In this document: positions 45,400 through 59,485 of the stretch, one piece after another
How the letters are laid out: each line of letters begins with the position of its first letter
Position numbering within the stretch: the stretch's first letter is position 1
The notes under the pieces: model-generated
What the model saw: the letters and a program-made list of their open reading frames with translations, nothing else
Databases searched by the model: none
Told to the model about the DNA's origin: nothing
Made by a program: the position numbers and the translations under genes
Assembly: GCA_000149265.1 (NCBI GenBank)
Contig: CH002336.1
Location: 513,759-577,758, forward strand
DNA: 64,000 bases
Reading direction: 5' to 3'
DNA from: Ciona savignyi
Taxonomy: Eukaryota; Chordata; Ascidiacea; Phlebobranchia; Cionidae

Positions 45400-46900
45400 C
45401 GCCGACTCGCGAGTGTGTGTCTACCAGCCTTTTGGATGTTTAGTTTTGGTGGGAAGAAATTAATTGATGATGATTTTATTTACGATTAAAGCTTACCTGA
45501 ATAAGTTACCAAGATATTTTATAGGGTGCGACATAAATAGGATCATAGTCTAAAGACTACTTAGCTTTATTTCCTGAATTGTAAACAACAGATGCGTTAA
45601 AATTCGGCTTTCGTTAAAAAGTGTTCAACATCTGATTACCGGGTCAATTAGAGTAAGTTTTACATAAATATTTTGGTTTAGTTTTTATTAAATGCTTCAA
45701 CCAATAAGTTTTGTTTGGTTTTGGTTAAATGCAGAAGCAATAACCTTCTTTTCCAGGACCACCAGTAACCAGTAAGTGGGTGGTTTCGATGCCGCTAGCT
45801 TGCGGCCGTCAGTCAAACTTATTACCATGATACCTGAAGGCATACAAATACATTTAAGAGTTTAACGTAATATTACCTCGTACCCACAGCTTTATAAGCC
45901 TATACACTTAGCCACGAATCTTTAATCTCCATATTATCAATTTGTATAATCGCATGATTTCACGCTATTATTCCGCACTGATGCAATCTGATTCTATATT
46001 CCCCTTAACCTAAACGCAACGAGTAAATGGTTGCTTTCACGACCGCCTCATAAAATATTAAAAAGCCTCTGTACATACAAACGCACTCGTTGTCAAACAA
46101 GGAAATTAAAAAAACAACTGTCGTCCGTACTTTTCACTTCATATACATGTGTAAGTAAGTCAGGGACAAAAAAATTAAAATTAACGACGAATTCGAAATG
46201 GTATAACAACAATAACAAAGTGTTGGGGCAAAATTGACCAAAATATTAATATTCCGTAAGATTTCTATTTAAACGCCACCTCTATTTAAGCGCCATTTTT
46301 GAAAAGACCCCACTGTAAAGAAAGCTTAACCTCTAATTAAACTCGACCTTTAATTAAACGCCATTGTATAGGGGAAGAGGTAAAACTACCATGGCACTCA
46401 AATAGAGGTTTTAGGTACATTGATTCAGAAATAGCGACAGTCGCCAGTTATAGTCGTCGGAATGACGCGGGCTTGCATTTTAAGATGTACTACCTACAAT
46501 CTAATAAAGTGCAATCAAGCAGTTAAACGATAAGCGCGTGTCACTCCTTTAACGTGCTTATACTTTTAGTCTAAGGCCTATTGTTTTTAGTCATAATTAA
46601 GGGATATAATCTCCAAGCTAATCCAAAATGTGAGTTATTGTGGATTTATTTTTTCATCCGCTGGTATACATATACATTTCTAATCAATATTATGCAATGT
46701 TCATGTGCGTGCTGTATAACGGGTCGCTGTGCGATAACGTAAATAGGATGGCAATAAATGGAAGAAACAGTTCGGACGTTTTAGTGCAATAAATATTTCA
46801 CAAAGTAACTATCTACAAGCTATATAGAATATCGCGAAACATAAGAAAAATAGGACAACGCGGAGCACATGAATAATAAACGTGTCAGGGCGTCTTTAGA
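45400..46900. other. Intergenic DNA with a small TTTAAACGCC repeat
   Basis: No gene supported. At 46265-46370, CTATTTAAACGCCACCTCTA is followed by variants (CTATTTAAGCGCC, TTAATTAAACGCC), a short degenerate tandem repeat of unknown origin. Confidence 0.45.
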
Positions 46901-46952
46901 GAGGATATAAACACTCACATAATTTCGAAATTTTAACAGAAATCTACTTTCA

Positions 46953-49900
46953 TCAACTGAAAGTCCTGGTCATGACTTGCTGCTGTCTTTTCAGCTTGGT
47001 TTTTATGATAGGAATCCAAACAATGCCGCATACGCCAAGTAATAAGCCTATTGATAAGCAAATCGGGCCCGCCATCTGAATGGTTGGATAACCCGCAAAA
47101 TACAGTGCTGCTAAGGCGATCCCAAGCGTGAAAATAAGTCCACCGACCACCATAAGCGCAATAGCTTTCCTATAATAGTTCCGCTTTGCTTGGGCAAGTC
47201 TCTCCCCGCCTTTGGCAGCCGCCCCCGCTGCAACGAACGCATCTGCAGAGCACGCCACTTTGATCGTCAGGTTCTTCTTCTGTCCTGATAAAGTTTTCTC
47301 GGACGAGGTAGCTGAATGTACTTGAGGTGATAGTTTCGGGCAATCGCTCGGTGGCGATTCCTTCAGGGGAACCTGGGTGAAAGCTCCGGCGGTCACAGAG
47401 CCGTTCCCTGTTTTATGACGCAATAACGAGTCCCGTTCTGAAGCGAGGTTCGATATTAAAGAATTCGACGTTACACAATACTCGTTTTTGATCGAATGTT
47501 GTGCTGCACTTGGGGTTGCTGTTTTACGGTCAGAACGTCGGTTTACATCCGTGAATTCGTCTTTGCTTGTCGCATTGTTGATGGTCGGGCGTCTTGTCTT
47601 GGACGAACTTCTTGGGTGTGGGTTACTTGATGTGTTATTTAATTTTGCAGCGTCCTTTTTTGGCTGAAATATAACAATAAAATTAAATAAAAAGGCCAAA
47701 ATAACAGGAAAAGTGACATATCGAAACATTGTGCACCTTATAGCTAGATACAACGACCAATGTATCAACCTATACATATAAAAGTGTTCTAGGTGAATGT
47801 AATCGTTGTAGTGTGGTAAATTTCTATTAGGATAAGAAGGCCTCATAGAGCCTTTAGAAAAAAACTAAAACAAAGCATTTAAATAAACTAAATGGAAAGA
47901 TGGTGTCGTCCATAATATCATTAACTCCGGTAAAATCCGGATAATTCTGATTTCGGAATCATCAGGTTGTGATTAATCAGGTCGGAATTTCGCAAATGGA
48001 CGATCTTAATCCGGACCCTTTTCCGATTAATAATTTATGATCGGGGCGCTATATAAAAATGTGACGGAAATATTGATGAAATTGTACGGTTCGGGCAAAT
48101 AATTCATAGCAAAGGGGTGTAACTAAAGTGCAATTTAACGCATATAACGCACTTAAACTAATTGTTGTGTAACAGAAGTCTTAGCAATATGTTGAGTATG
48201 CTAATAACTGTTTAAAGTAGGCACTAAAGATTGTTGGTTTAATTGGAATCGATCGTGAGCGATATGCCCACGGCAAAGATTGCCAAACTCGTAGTGACGG
48301 AGTGCCGAGTTCGGATTGCGCTGCAACCCCTTATTGGCAAGCAGTTGTCAATTAATAATGAAAAACGGACGATCAATCTGATATCGAATTTTTTGGGACT
48401 ATTTGCACACCCCGGCGCCAGGAGATTGGCGACATGGTTCGGTAGTTTGCCTGGGATCTAGATTCGGTCCAAGTGGCGAAAGAAATAACAACGGAACATA
48501 AATTATTTAGGGCCTACCGAATACCTGCAGCGATTTTATTAATTAAATGTTAAGGAATGCTTTCTAGAAGCAGGTCACACTGTTGTGACTGAAAAAAAGG
48601 GACAATCTCATTTAATTCGTATGCGGAAAACTTTTCAATAATACTTCCAAGACTAAAGCTTATTTTAGATTACTTTTTAGTCCCTGAATAACTATTTCTC
48701 AACAGCTGAATAAAGCGAAGAATCCTATGTTTAAACAGTTTTTGCTCGCTGTTTGCACTATGTAATAACATTGCATTAGAACTTCGGCTGACAGGCAAAA
48801 TCGTTATTGAATATTATTAAATTTACCGAAGCACGCTGCAAATTAAATTTAATAAATATCGCCTTATTGAAAAGTATTGGCAAGGCAGAAAGTCGACGAA
48901 AAATTCAATCAATTCTTTCTAAATAGATTTGTAAATAAAATGTAAAATAAAAACTATAACTGCATTCTATTGTTGAAGAAAAGTCAACAAATAAACAAAT
49001 ATCCTGTCATTATCTGTAAAGTGTACAACCTGGCGCGGAATGATATAATTCAGTTTTATTTTAAGTACTTCATCTATTACTTTAATTAACACTAGTTGCT
49101 TACAATTCTATTATTTTCTAACTTAGCCAAAAAGGTTTCGTGTGAACAAACTTCCGCGACAGAACACTTTATAAATCGCTTCTAGGGTCGAAAAGCAGAC
49201 TAAAACAATTGCATATGTCCGAGCTGTTATATGTTGTAGACTGCTTATATCGGTTCTCACCGTGAGGGAAAAAATCGCCAAGCTGACGCTCGATTCTCAA
49301 CAGTTTCATTCTGAGCCCCTATGAATAATGGATGCCTTTTTCATGCGCGGCTGCAGAGTAAATACTTTAAATATCCGAGATACTGCCTTTACCCAGCTCG
49401 ACTTTCTGTCAAGTGAGAAAGAATGAGTTTTTCTTGCCACGGTAACAAAACGGTGATGTGTGATAAAGGGAACCGACCTCCAAGGCTTGTGAAACATAAC
49501 TGCCACTTAGTACCCGGGTAACGGATAACAGTATTATACAAGCATGTTTGGTACGTCTATATATATTATGCCTTAACTCGGTTCTCATCTGTGCGCTCAT
49601 TATACATGCGCCAGTTGTGTCGTGGCGTTTTACACCTGTCGTTTATGGGAACTACATTTGACGGGGCGACCTGACAAAACCTTTATGCACGCTGTAATGA
49701 AGAAAGATACCAATACACTGCGGATGATATACTGAATGTAGCGTTAACATGCGTTTCTGTACAATCCAATATATTGGCGACTAGATCACGCATCTTGTTA
49801 TTATGTAATTTTTACAGTTACTTTTTTGTTACAAAAATCTTAATTTTAATTGGAAATTTAAATAAATACGCACAATTGCGTATTGTTAATAGTATACTTA

Positions 49901-52900
49901 CAAGTTTAATGTTAGTTTTACTTGCAATTAAAGTCTTGATGGATCAAATTTACAACGGTAAAAATTCAAGCCTTACGCAATCCAAATTTTTTTCTCGTTT
50001 TTTTTTTTACTTTTTTATTTAAAGGTGACACTATCGCAATAGACAATTTCTCATACCCTTCATTTACATATATAGGTGTTTAATATGAGATTTGGGCTTT
50101 TAGCACAGATGCTATCATGTAAACATACCGTCGCCGAAACCACGATTGATTCATAATCCCCGACATCTCTCGTTTTATTACCTTGGCCTTAAAAGTGCGA
50201 ATACGAGTAATAATATATCGCGACCTTTTTAAGCTTAAGGTTCTATGATAACTATCTTATTTCTATAATATTTAATTTGATAAGCTTAACAGGTAAAAGG
50301 CCTAACTCCGATATATTTAAAAGATGTCACCTCGGATAGGATACTATTATCTTAAGATTCCTATTCGCTATAATAATCCCGAAAAAAGATATCTAACACG
50401 GCATATTAAATGATTTGTTTTTATTGGGTACACAACCAAAGGGTGTGTGTTTATTGGGTATAGACTTTCTCTTTTAGTGTTAAAAGTATGGTTCAAAATG
50501 TTAAAACCAAAGTTTTATGGTACTGTATTCTAATGACCTTGTGTTGAAAACTCAAAACCGCGTTCTAAGCGTGAAATTCGAGATACCGGCGATTCAATAT
50601 AGTTATTTTGCACTAGAGATCTCGGAAAAATAATTATATTAACTGGGCCTTCGGTACAAAATCGGTACACGCTATTCCGTTTGGCCGGTTTTCTCAGACT
50701 TTAAGCACGGCGACGGTATAACCGGCCAAATTGCAGCTTCCGTCCTCGCCCCATTAGTTAATTGTCAGATAGCGTTTCAAGAACGAATCGTTCGAAAACT
50801 GAAAATATAAAACATACAATCGATATATAACTCATAGGGATGTCTTTATCCGAATTGGTTTAAGGTGTAGAATTATTTTACAATTCATAATTGGAATCTA
50901 GTATTTCGAAACGCTCTGAAATAGACTAAAAAGCAGAGAAAAACAATTAAATTAAACTGCTCCAAAAAAACTTATGCTACAAAAATAATATTATGAATAT
51001 ATATGTGTTTGCTAAACTAATTATAAGTTTGATTTACTCCATCACCCAAGTTATTTTTTGGATAAACATTTTGGAAAAAAGTTCTTACATGTGGCCGCTT
51101 CATTTCCAAGTGACTCAATAAAAACAATTCGAATCATTTTGTATGGAAATTAAATTCGAATGATGTTTAGCCTATATGGACACTCTAATATCACCACTGT
51201 TGGTTTACTACTCCTTGCAAATAATTAGTTTTGTTTGGATTTATTCAAATAACTTATAACTACATATTTTCAGCCAATTAGCAGTTTAGTTTTAGTTTAT
51301 TCATTTTTTGTCCCACTATTAAAACAAATGATAAACGAATTAAATTATGACACAGGAACCGGAAACGACGGCAAAACGAACAATCGTTAAAACGCGTCAT
51401 TAAAAAAGGATATAATTTAATAAATATATAGCGGACGCGGCCGCCAAACCTAAGCAAAAGAACAATAACAAGCAAATCAAATTTAATTAAGACCGAAACA
51501 ATATAATATAAAGACCTGAAGAAGAGTGTGCGGTAAAGCGCGACCAATACTGAGTAATAAAACCCGAAGCAATAGACTGATGCTTGTTTGTTTTTGTTTA
51601 GACAAACTTCTACAAGGGGTCATTTTGAAAAACGGAAACACTCTTAAATTATTTATTTCCGGTTAAAGGGTTAACTAATAGATTCTTAACCCCTCACGAA
51701 AGATTCTTAATTGAATTTCCATTGGTTGATGGAAAGATAATGAACTAATTGTTTTCCTGTGCCGATCACCTAAAACGAGAAAAAAACACGTACATAAATG
51801 AGAGGAAAACCAGATCTCAACCACAGTCCTGACTATAACTACAAACTCCACCCTCTTCTTTAATATTGCACTTTCGCTCGTTACTTTTTTAACTGACATC
51901 TGTGTCTCACTCATGCTGTGTATTATTCCTGGACTGGTTAATGGCTGATATTAAAAGCGCTGATAAGCTATGTATAAGCGCCGTAAAGTCCAGTACCATC
52001 GAAAGTATTCTAAATCAAAACACATAAAGACGTTAATATACAAAGGCAAAATATACAAAGCCTTAACAAAGTTCTCGTTGTTGCAAACTTATCCTTTTAT
52101 CAAATTTTTGTCATATCGAACCTTTGCCTGCGGCTATATATTACACTCTTTCGCCGTTTTTATTTTAGTATTTTTGCGGCACGAATAAACTTTTGAATTT
52201 CTATTGCATAAGAAAAAATAACTTACAGCAAATACACTAAACATCACACGCAATTTAGTTTTATGATCTTGATGGTGGTAGTTTTAGCACAACATTCTGA
52301 TTTTCTGCTTGATAGTGCCTACATCCTTTTACCTAGGGTTTTGACTTACGTCAAACACGTCTGCAAGTCAATCTAATTTTCACGCTCCCCTTAAACGAAT
52401 TTAGAAAGAAAATTGATGAAATAATGATGCATTAGGCAGCGGAAGATGTGGTTTTGATGAACATTCTGAAGTATCTTTGATGCAAAAGGTGAATTTATGA
52501 TGTGCATAGGTGGTACATCATTACAACAATTTTTATCAGCGTCACAGCTGTGTTAGAGTGGTACGGACGTGTGACCAAATGGTTAACGCGACCGATACAT
52601 ATACCGACTCTTATACAAAAAACTGTGTTGGAGTAAGTGCCTGTAACTCAAATTAATCTCCCATTAATGACTAAGTCGGGTTTTCTTATTTACAGATCTC
52701 AATATGATGACTCGATTTCTTAGAATAGTGTCGCTTGGAGAAATGTCTGTGATATAAACGGTGGATGGTATTACATACCAAGATGGCCAACAGGTCTTTA
52801 AAATCTCATGGTCATTTTGGCATGGCCTTAATTTAAATTGCGGGTGAAATTAAACTTTCGATTTCTCGACGACAGTTTCACTTGGATTGGCAATTTATCT

Positions 52901-55605
52901 TGCGGTCTATTTCCCGAAAGTATTCAAACGGCCTATTTCCCGAAAGTATTCAAATCATTCACAATTTTCGTTGCGATCTTCTACCCAGACGCATCTAATT
53001 ACAGTGCGACATTACAAGTTGTTGCCGAATCAATATTGGATGCGTCGCCTAGGGAAAGGCTAATCATTAAAAAGCCGAAACTGCAATTACCACAAAGTAA
53101 ATGATGGTTTCTAACGATCCATTTTCAGGGGTTGGGTTCTAATTTATTTCTATCCTGCTTATTAGCACATCTTTTTTTAAGATAGTTTTTTTTAGTAAAA
53201 TAATTTTACCATGCCAATAAAAACCTATTGTGTCATGTCTTACATATTCTGGTAACCGGTTAACCTTGTTTATTTCGTTAAAATAACATTATATTCGTGT
53301 ACTTGTTTTATTTTTACTGACATGACGATACGATATCATGCGTGTTTTAGACCCAGAACCATTCTATCCGACGCGGGTTTAGTTCATGTTGTCCGTATAG
53401 GAGTCGATTGCGTAAACTGTTTAGCCACACAAAACTCGTATCTCCTTTTGTTTATGTACATCTCATTGATCAACGCTACTTAAGCAATGATGCGTAAGGA
53501 AATTACCTTACAAGCGGCTGGTTTAAAATTTGGATAGAAACTTGCAAGCGGCTGGTTTAGAATTTGCCACCGTCCAATTGACAGTATGGTCCCCTAGTAC
53601 TACCATACCTTTAGGATATATAGGATATTCATATGTTAGTTTTCCCCGTGATTGGGAAAACCAAGGAAGAGAGTTCAAGAAGGACTATCGTTCGATAACC
53701 CCGCCCCATTCCTTGAGATGTTGTTATACTGTTTTAGTTCAACCCATCCACTAGGTCGATCTCCAATAAATGTTTTGCCCAATGACACAGATAGATAGTT
53801 TATGTTATGACACAGATAGAGCCCAATTACACAGATAGACCGTTTATGTCATGACACAGATAGAGCCCAATTACACAGATAAATAGTTTATATACCACGT
53901 CATTTTTTCGGTCCAAGGACAACCGACTCTCTTAGCGATTAAGATAACCGGGCAGACTTTACTGTACTTTGTGTAGCTGCAAATCTACATCTTGGCATTT
54001 TCCCTATGGGCCATGTTAACGACCATTAATGGGTTTGTCATTAATTTCTTTTTGACTTTAATAATGAATTAAATCGTTCCCACTATCTATTCAACGACTG
54101 TGTTACATGGATTTTTTTTACAGGGCTTAGGTTCGAACCATTAGTGTGTTTGTCCCTAAGACCGTTAATATGGTTGGTATATGTATCGGTCGCGTTAACT
54201 ATATAGCCACACAACCGTACACAGCCACGAGACAACCGTGTTAGGCTCCGACTTATGTCATCTAGCGATTAAGATTAAAATAAATTCCTTACGCTAGAGG
54301 GATCAGTGATCTGTGAACTTCACACGATGGTCACAGCAGCTAGCTACCAGGCATGAGCGATCATCTGGCTAAATGGTTCTCAACCGGTGTGCCGTTGCTC
54401 CTTGGTATAAATTACAATTTGTGCGGTATCGCATTATTTTTTATCCAGGTGTGATTGCTCAAGGTAAAGAAAGAAAACAAATGGTTTTTGCACTGCTTAG
54501 ATTAATAAACCGGTTCAAAAGAAAACATAAATTATAGTGTCGTCATCGGCTCATATTTGAAAAACCAGGCGCATAAATGAGCAGTGTACAGGCGCATGTC
54601 AAATGGATAAGGCTGATCTAGCATATATTGTGCCGCAAGATATCTATCCCTCGTGCAGGTTGCTGTGAGCTTAAAAAGGGTTGAATCCGATCTAACTGAA
54701 TCGGGAAAAGCGACCGAGTGATACGCATATAAGAACTAACTGAAATTAAATCGAGCAACCTATAACCAGTGGTTCTGAATTCTATGCCTAATGTGATATG
54801 GGGCTAAATTCTAGTCGATAGACTTGTAATTCGCATCCTGGTCAGAAAGGAACACATATTGAAGCGTTAAGTGTGGGTTTAACACAGATGCAAAATGGTT
54901 ATTGTCTTTTAGCGTATCTACTTCATACCACACTACTATAGGATAACATTGTCCTACATTCAGTATTTACTTAGATTAAGTAATTACTCTTTTATTAAGT
55001 AATTACTTTTTGTATGTTCTATAAAATTCCGGTGAGTTAAAACAATAACTGCGATTATACTATGTGGTGTTCAATAATTGCGAGGACGATATGGTTTTAT
55101 ATCTCTGAGGGGTGATATGGTATCTTGTGCATGAGTTATACGCTGTTCTGTATTGTTCTTCAACTGTGTGTGCAACTGTTCTTTAACTGTGAAAGGCTAT
55201 AAGACCAATCCTGTGATTCTTATAAAACGATAATAAAGAAAACGCATTTTTACTGTGTTGGTAGAATCTCATCTAGAGTAGATCACAAAAAGCTTATCCG
55301 TGCTGAATAACAGACTATAAATCATATAAAACCCGAACAAGTTATAAGTCATTTGAAAAGTGACTTGCTGCACAACACTAATATGTTTTGATTTATAAAC
55401 ATATAGCAAGCTGAGTGTTCGGTATGTAAAACCACCCGCCCATACCCATTGGAATCAATAAAAATCGTTAAATTTAACACAGTTACTTAGATATACCAAA
55501 CGCAAATATAAAGTAGCAGGGCTATCAAATATTCATGGTGTGTTGACTTGAAAATAACCAATTTCTTACCTTTACTTTTCGGCTAGCTGCCACGCCAGCC
55601 CTCAT
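46953..55605 (-). CDS. Unrecognised two-pass membrane protein
   Basis: The second exon, 47663-46953, is preceded by a good acceptor (TATTTCAG) at 47664. An exon 55605-55570 (MRAGVAASRKVK, donor GTAAGA) joins it in phase 0 across a 7.9-kb intron, giving 248 residues. Residues 13-172 are Ser/Thr/Lys-rich and disordered. Two hydrophobic helices follow at about 179-201 (ALMVVGGLIFTLGIALAALY) and 207-230 (MAGPICLSIGLLLGVCGIVW), then a basic tail KTKLKRQQQ. The GYP loop and GP at the start of helix 2 recall TMEM200/TMEM171-like proteins, but not enough to name it. Alternatively the ORF simply runs upstream to 47846, adding a hydrophobic stretch; that part is pyrimidine-rich and looks intronic. Confidence 0.55.
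51288..51475 (-). repeat. Probable LINE 3' end fragment, copy 2
   Basis: Minus-strand end TGGGACAAAAAATGAATAAA preceded by GGCGGCCGCGTCCGC and GATTGTTCGTTTTGCCG. It is related along about 180 bp to 4996-5175. A short tail-like piece also occurs near 63525-63600. Confidence 0.55.
53617..53760 (-). repeat. SINE fragment, reverse, worn
   Basis: GATATTCATATGTTAGTTTT then GGGAAAACCAAGG. One of the few main-family pieces right of 43 kb. Confidence 0.6.
53780..53895. repeat. Tandem repeat (ACACAGATAGA ... GTTTATG)
   Basis: A unit of about 55 bp occurs roughly twice, containing GACACAGATAGAGCCCAATT and CACAGATAGATAGTTTATGT. Confidence 0.7.
54131..54235 (-). repeat. Second tRNA-like repeat family, best copy
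   Basis: On the minus strand, A-box-like GTGTGGCTATATAGTTAACG is followed about 60 nt later by a B-box-like GGTTCGAACC. The acceptor arms do not pair, so it is not a functional tRNA gene but a tRNA-derived repeat or pseudogene. Confidence 0.6.
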
Positions 55606-57578
55606 TTTCTTCGTTTAATCCTTCCAACGCCCTGAAATAAAATCTCCAAATTCCAAAGACGACTTTCGGTGCGGCCTACACTACATTCATACTATTTTGT
55701 ACTTGGCTTTAAAGGAAAATTACTATGCTTGTTTGCGGCTACAATCTGCGTACAATGGTTTAAGTTTAGAAGCCAATGTTAGGAGTGAAGAGTCAAGTCA
55801 CTCTTCTTTCATCAGGGTGCTTTGAGATGGATGTCTAATGAGAATCTATTGTCGGTGGATTGCAATAAATAATTAATTAGTTGGCTGAAATGCGTAAAGC
55901 AGGGAATGAGAGAACAATTAGGAAAGTCTTTTATTCAGGACCTTGTAATCGAATTTGCTTCGGCAGTAAAACAATTTTCCTGTCGAGTTAATTTTATTCA
56001 AACTGCAACTGGATTTACATTGAATCAACTGAGCCTATAATACGGTCGATTTCTTTTGTTTCGGCAAATAACTTTAAGGTAATTAAGCAATCATTGCCTA
56101 CGATTAAGTCCGACTCACTTCATTGGCAATTAAACTCCGTCAAATGGTTAAAAACGATTAAAACAATTGACAATACATCTGACAAGTTTGTAACTATGTT
56201 ATCGGTTGCAGTACGTTATTATCCACGGTGAAAGGGAAGCTAAATTCAAGACAAGTCCAAAATCTATTCCGTGGCTTCCTGGCAAAACTATTTCTGTGGC
56301 TGCCTGGCACACTTTTTAAATTTAAGCAATTTACTTGAGTTGCAATTGATGGCTGCACAAATGCATTTGTACTTTTGCAAAAGTGGTAGCGCCGACATGA
56401 ATAAATAATGTACTATTTCAAATTCTGTATCTGTCCGACATATGGAGCTAATGAGCGAGGGGTAAATCAAAATAAACTGAGCGGTTAAAATTAAATTTAT
56501 TTCTCGAAACGCCACGGACAAATTTAACGTCTGAATTTTCGTATCATCACGTTAAATGGCTTTAAAGACTATTATCGAGAATGCTGGCTCAGCTCTATTT
56601 ACGTAGAAACTAATGATTAAAGGAGCAACCAAGATGAATATTGATGACATTATTACCGGAACATGCGATAAGGGAACCTTCAAGCTGTTGACACTGAAGT
56701 TTTACTTAAATGTTTGCTGTTATCTGGCGCGAGTTCGGGTCAGTGATCAGTTAAAAGATATAATGGGTTTCGTACGATCTCTATGTGAGTCATTCACCTT
56801 AACTGTTTCGTCATCATCCTACTACTCTTACCAACAAATGGTGCTGAGACATTTACTGGCTAGGTTCGTGTATTAAAGGAAGAAACTGTTTGTTATCGAC
56901 GTCCATTTTTTACCCGAGCTCAGTTTCGCAACCCATTAAGGTTTCGTCAATAAAACCGTTTTTATAAGTCTATAGTTGTATCGGAGGCGTTAACCATTTG
57001 ACCCTACGACCTTATACAACGCCCGTCCGTTTGTCGACCGATTCTCTATTTTTGAACTGAAAAGGGCCAACTGCAGCAATTTAACCAATAGCTGGCCGTC
57101 TAAAGCAGAATTGATGTCAACATTTACCATTAATTATTAAATAATCAGTATATTTTTTCCCTTGTATTTTAAATAGCTGGTGGGTTAGTCCTAGTGCAGC
57201 GCTAAACAGTTTAAAAAGTTAGAATTAACCTCAAAATAAAGATTGTAGTTAACAACGGGCCGGCGTAGATGCCGGAACTTCTTACCGGTCACTATTAATC
57301 GATACAGCAATTATTCTTATTTTTAAACGTTTGTCAAGAGGCTTACAGTATTATGTTTATGAAACATAAACTTAGAGCATGCTAAAGTATGAAAGAATAA
57401 ATATTGGAAATTGTGCCTAAAATCGTTATATGCAACAATATTTTTGACTTAAACAATCCATCTTAGATGCACCTAAACAATGATGCCGTGAGTTGACTGC
57501 AGTCTGCACTAACCTATACTTTTATCACAGTTGTCATACTGTTGGCCAAACTTTTTAATGTAGCGGTTACCTTTGTCA

Positions 57579-57750
57579 GTAAAACATAGGCTAAAGCTGA
57601 CGATTTACACTTACTTGATCATCATTCAATTCAGATTAGGCCTTAGTATCCTTAAAACTTGCCAATACGCTACTTTTGTGGGTAAACTATGAGCTAAAGC
57701 TGTGGATTTACACTAACTTGATCATCATTCAATTCAGATTAGGCCTCAAT
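57579..57750. repeat. Two-copy tandem duplication, ~103-bp period
   Basis: CTTGATCATCATTCAATTCA with GATTAGGCCT, plus the upstream CTAAAGCTG, occurs at 57591-57645 and 57694-57748. Confidence 0.8.
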
Positions 57751-58539
57751 AGCCTCTGCAACCGTCCTTACGTAACATACGCACGCTTCAACTCATCCGA
57801 CATATTAGTTTGCTTCATCTATTATGGATGTCCCCATGCTGTCACCACAACACATGCTAATAACCATGTTTGAGCACTTGCAATCGCCTTAAATACAACG
57901 AGAGAGAAACACGAAAGGGACATTTCGACTCTCAAGCGATATTGCGGCATCCGAATTAAACGTCAATCCATATTTCACTAGGGAGAACATGCTTGTAGCA
58001 TATTGATAAACCGTCATTAGGCGGATATTAAAGTAGCAATTAGATTGCATGATATCGCCTTACCAACGTTCGACAATCGGCACAACGTAGATGAATAATA
58101 ATCCAATATTACCACATCACGTATGCAAATATGTTTTTAACAATCTGAAAAAGGAGCACATATAAAGCTATAGGCTGTGTCTTTTTGCTATACTCTGTTT
58201 GCTAAATTCCCTATAAAACTTTCGCATATAATGATGCTTGCCAATGTTGTACTATAGTCCTGTGTCTTTTTGTGTTACTAAATAGACACCCCTTTTACCT
58301 TTTAAGTGGCTGTTTCATTCCCAGCTGTTTGGCACCAGACTAATTTAACTCTACTGTACATGCAATAGACACGAAAAGACAAAACACCCTCTTTATGAAC
58401 AAGCATAATTCGGTGTCAACGTGGTCTGGTGTATCGATTCTGATACAACACGCACAAGGCGCGAATTAAGCCCCAGAATAATCGTATGCACCATTCCCCA
58501 CGAGAATCAAACCGCCTTTACATGGCTCAATGCGGCTTA

Positions 58540-59010
58540 CAATAAATCGCTAAGTAAGATCGAGCCCCTATTTCGTGACGGCGGCGTCTTCTTTATTAGG
58601 TACAAGGTCGCACAATTACTGGGATGAAATCTGTTCAAGACGGTGTTGCGTAAATCACTTTAAAACGTACTTTGAGTAGAAGGCCGATATTTATAGGCTG
58701 CACAAAGGAATGACATACAGATTTGTGAATCATTTAAAATTTAAATTATGTACAAAAGTTTTTGCGTTAAAGTGTATCGAATTTACCCCAAGTATTGGAG
58801 GGACATAAATTTAATCTTATTTTATATCATACGTCTCACAATAAATTCTTCTTTCCAATGACGTAAAGGCAATTATAAGTTTAACACAAGCAGAGTTTTC
58901 TGTTATTAACTGGACCCTATTTCGTAACGGCGTCTTCTTTACTAGATATGCTACAAAATGCTTCACAATGGCTGGGATTAAGACGGTGTTGCTAAAATCG
59001 CTAATCCAAT
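58540..59010. repeat. Dispersed duplicate, CCCTATTTCGT ... GGCGTCTTCTTTA
   Basis: 58565-58665 and 58912-59005 share CCTATTTCGTGACGG / CCTATTTCGTAACGG, GGCGTCTTCTTTA and AGACGGTGTTGC. Probably two copies of an unnamed repeat. Confidence 0.6.
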
Positions 59011-59485
59011 TACCCAACTGACTGGACTCAAACCCGTCTTTATTCACTGCAGAAAATGCCGCTGGTCGATTTCTGTTTATAGCTTATATCAAAGTGGCCT
59101 TAGTCCCATGTTTAGTTTCAATAAAACAAATTCTTCTTTAATTTAATAAAATGGATGTGCTCGTCTTGTTCCTGATTTGACAAGCTATTGAACTCCTTCG
59201 ACAAACTATTGACCATTCGTGATCTTACAACTTTTCGGCTGAAAGGCGTTTCATTGACCCATAATTCGACAGTAGCAAATGTATATTTTTTATATTTTGT
59301 TTTGTATAGTCCGCTAGGAAAAAATAAAGCCTTTTAAAGACTTACTCTATTGCTTATGTCCAATCCTACGTCGATGCCAAGGCAAGTGATTAAGGCACAA
59401 TAATAATACCAGTACAAGGGTATCTAAAATACGATAAAATCTAACGAACGATTATACTTGCGATTGTAAAGAAAATTTGAAAATG

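Larger units (their letters stand above)
47664..55569. other. Long probable intron with few repeats
   Basis: Contains scattered repeat copies (listed separately), a 27-bp direct duplication GCCTATTTCCCGAAAGTATT at 52905-52950, and short ORFs on both strands (for example 48243-48461 and 52838-53104) with no recognisable content. Confidence 0.4.
55640..59420. other. Gene-poor interval
   Basis: No supported gene between the two-pass protein's first exon and ABHD13. It holds a copy of the second tRNA-like repeat at 56925-57030 and the duplications listed below. A plus-strand ORF at 56613-56876 (87 codons) has no recognisable feature. Confidence 0.45.

Noticed and set aside
47664-47846. N-terminal extension of the two-pass protein
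   Set aside because: Pyrimidine-rich and followed by a good acceptor; reads as intron. Kept as an alternative in the gene entry.
48243-48461. 72-codon plus-strand ORF
   Set aside because: No recognisable domain, no splice or polyadenylation context, and antisense within a probable intron.
56613-56876. 87-codon ORF
   Set aside because: Length is compatible with chance in AT-rich DNA and nothing in it is recognisable.
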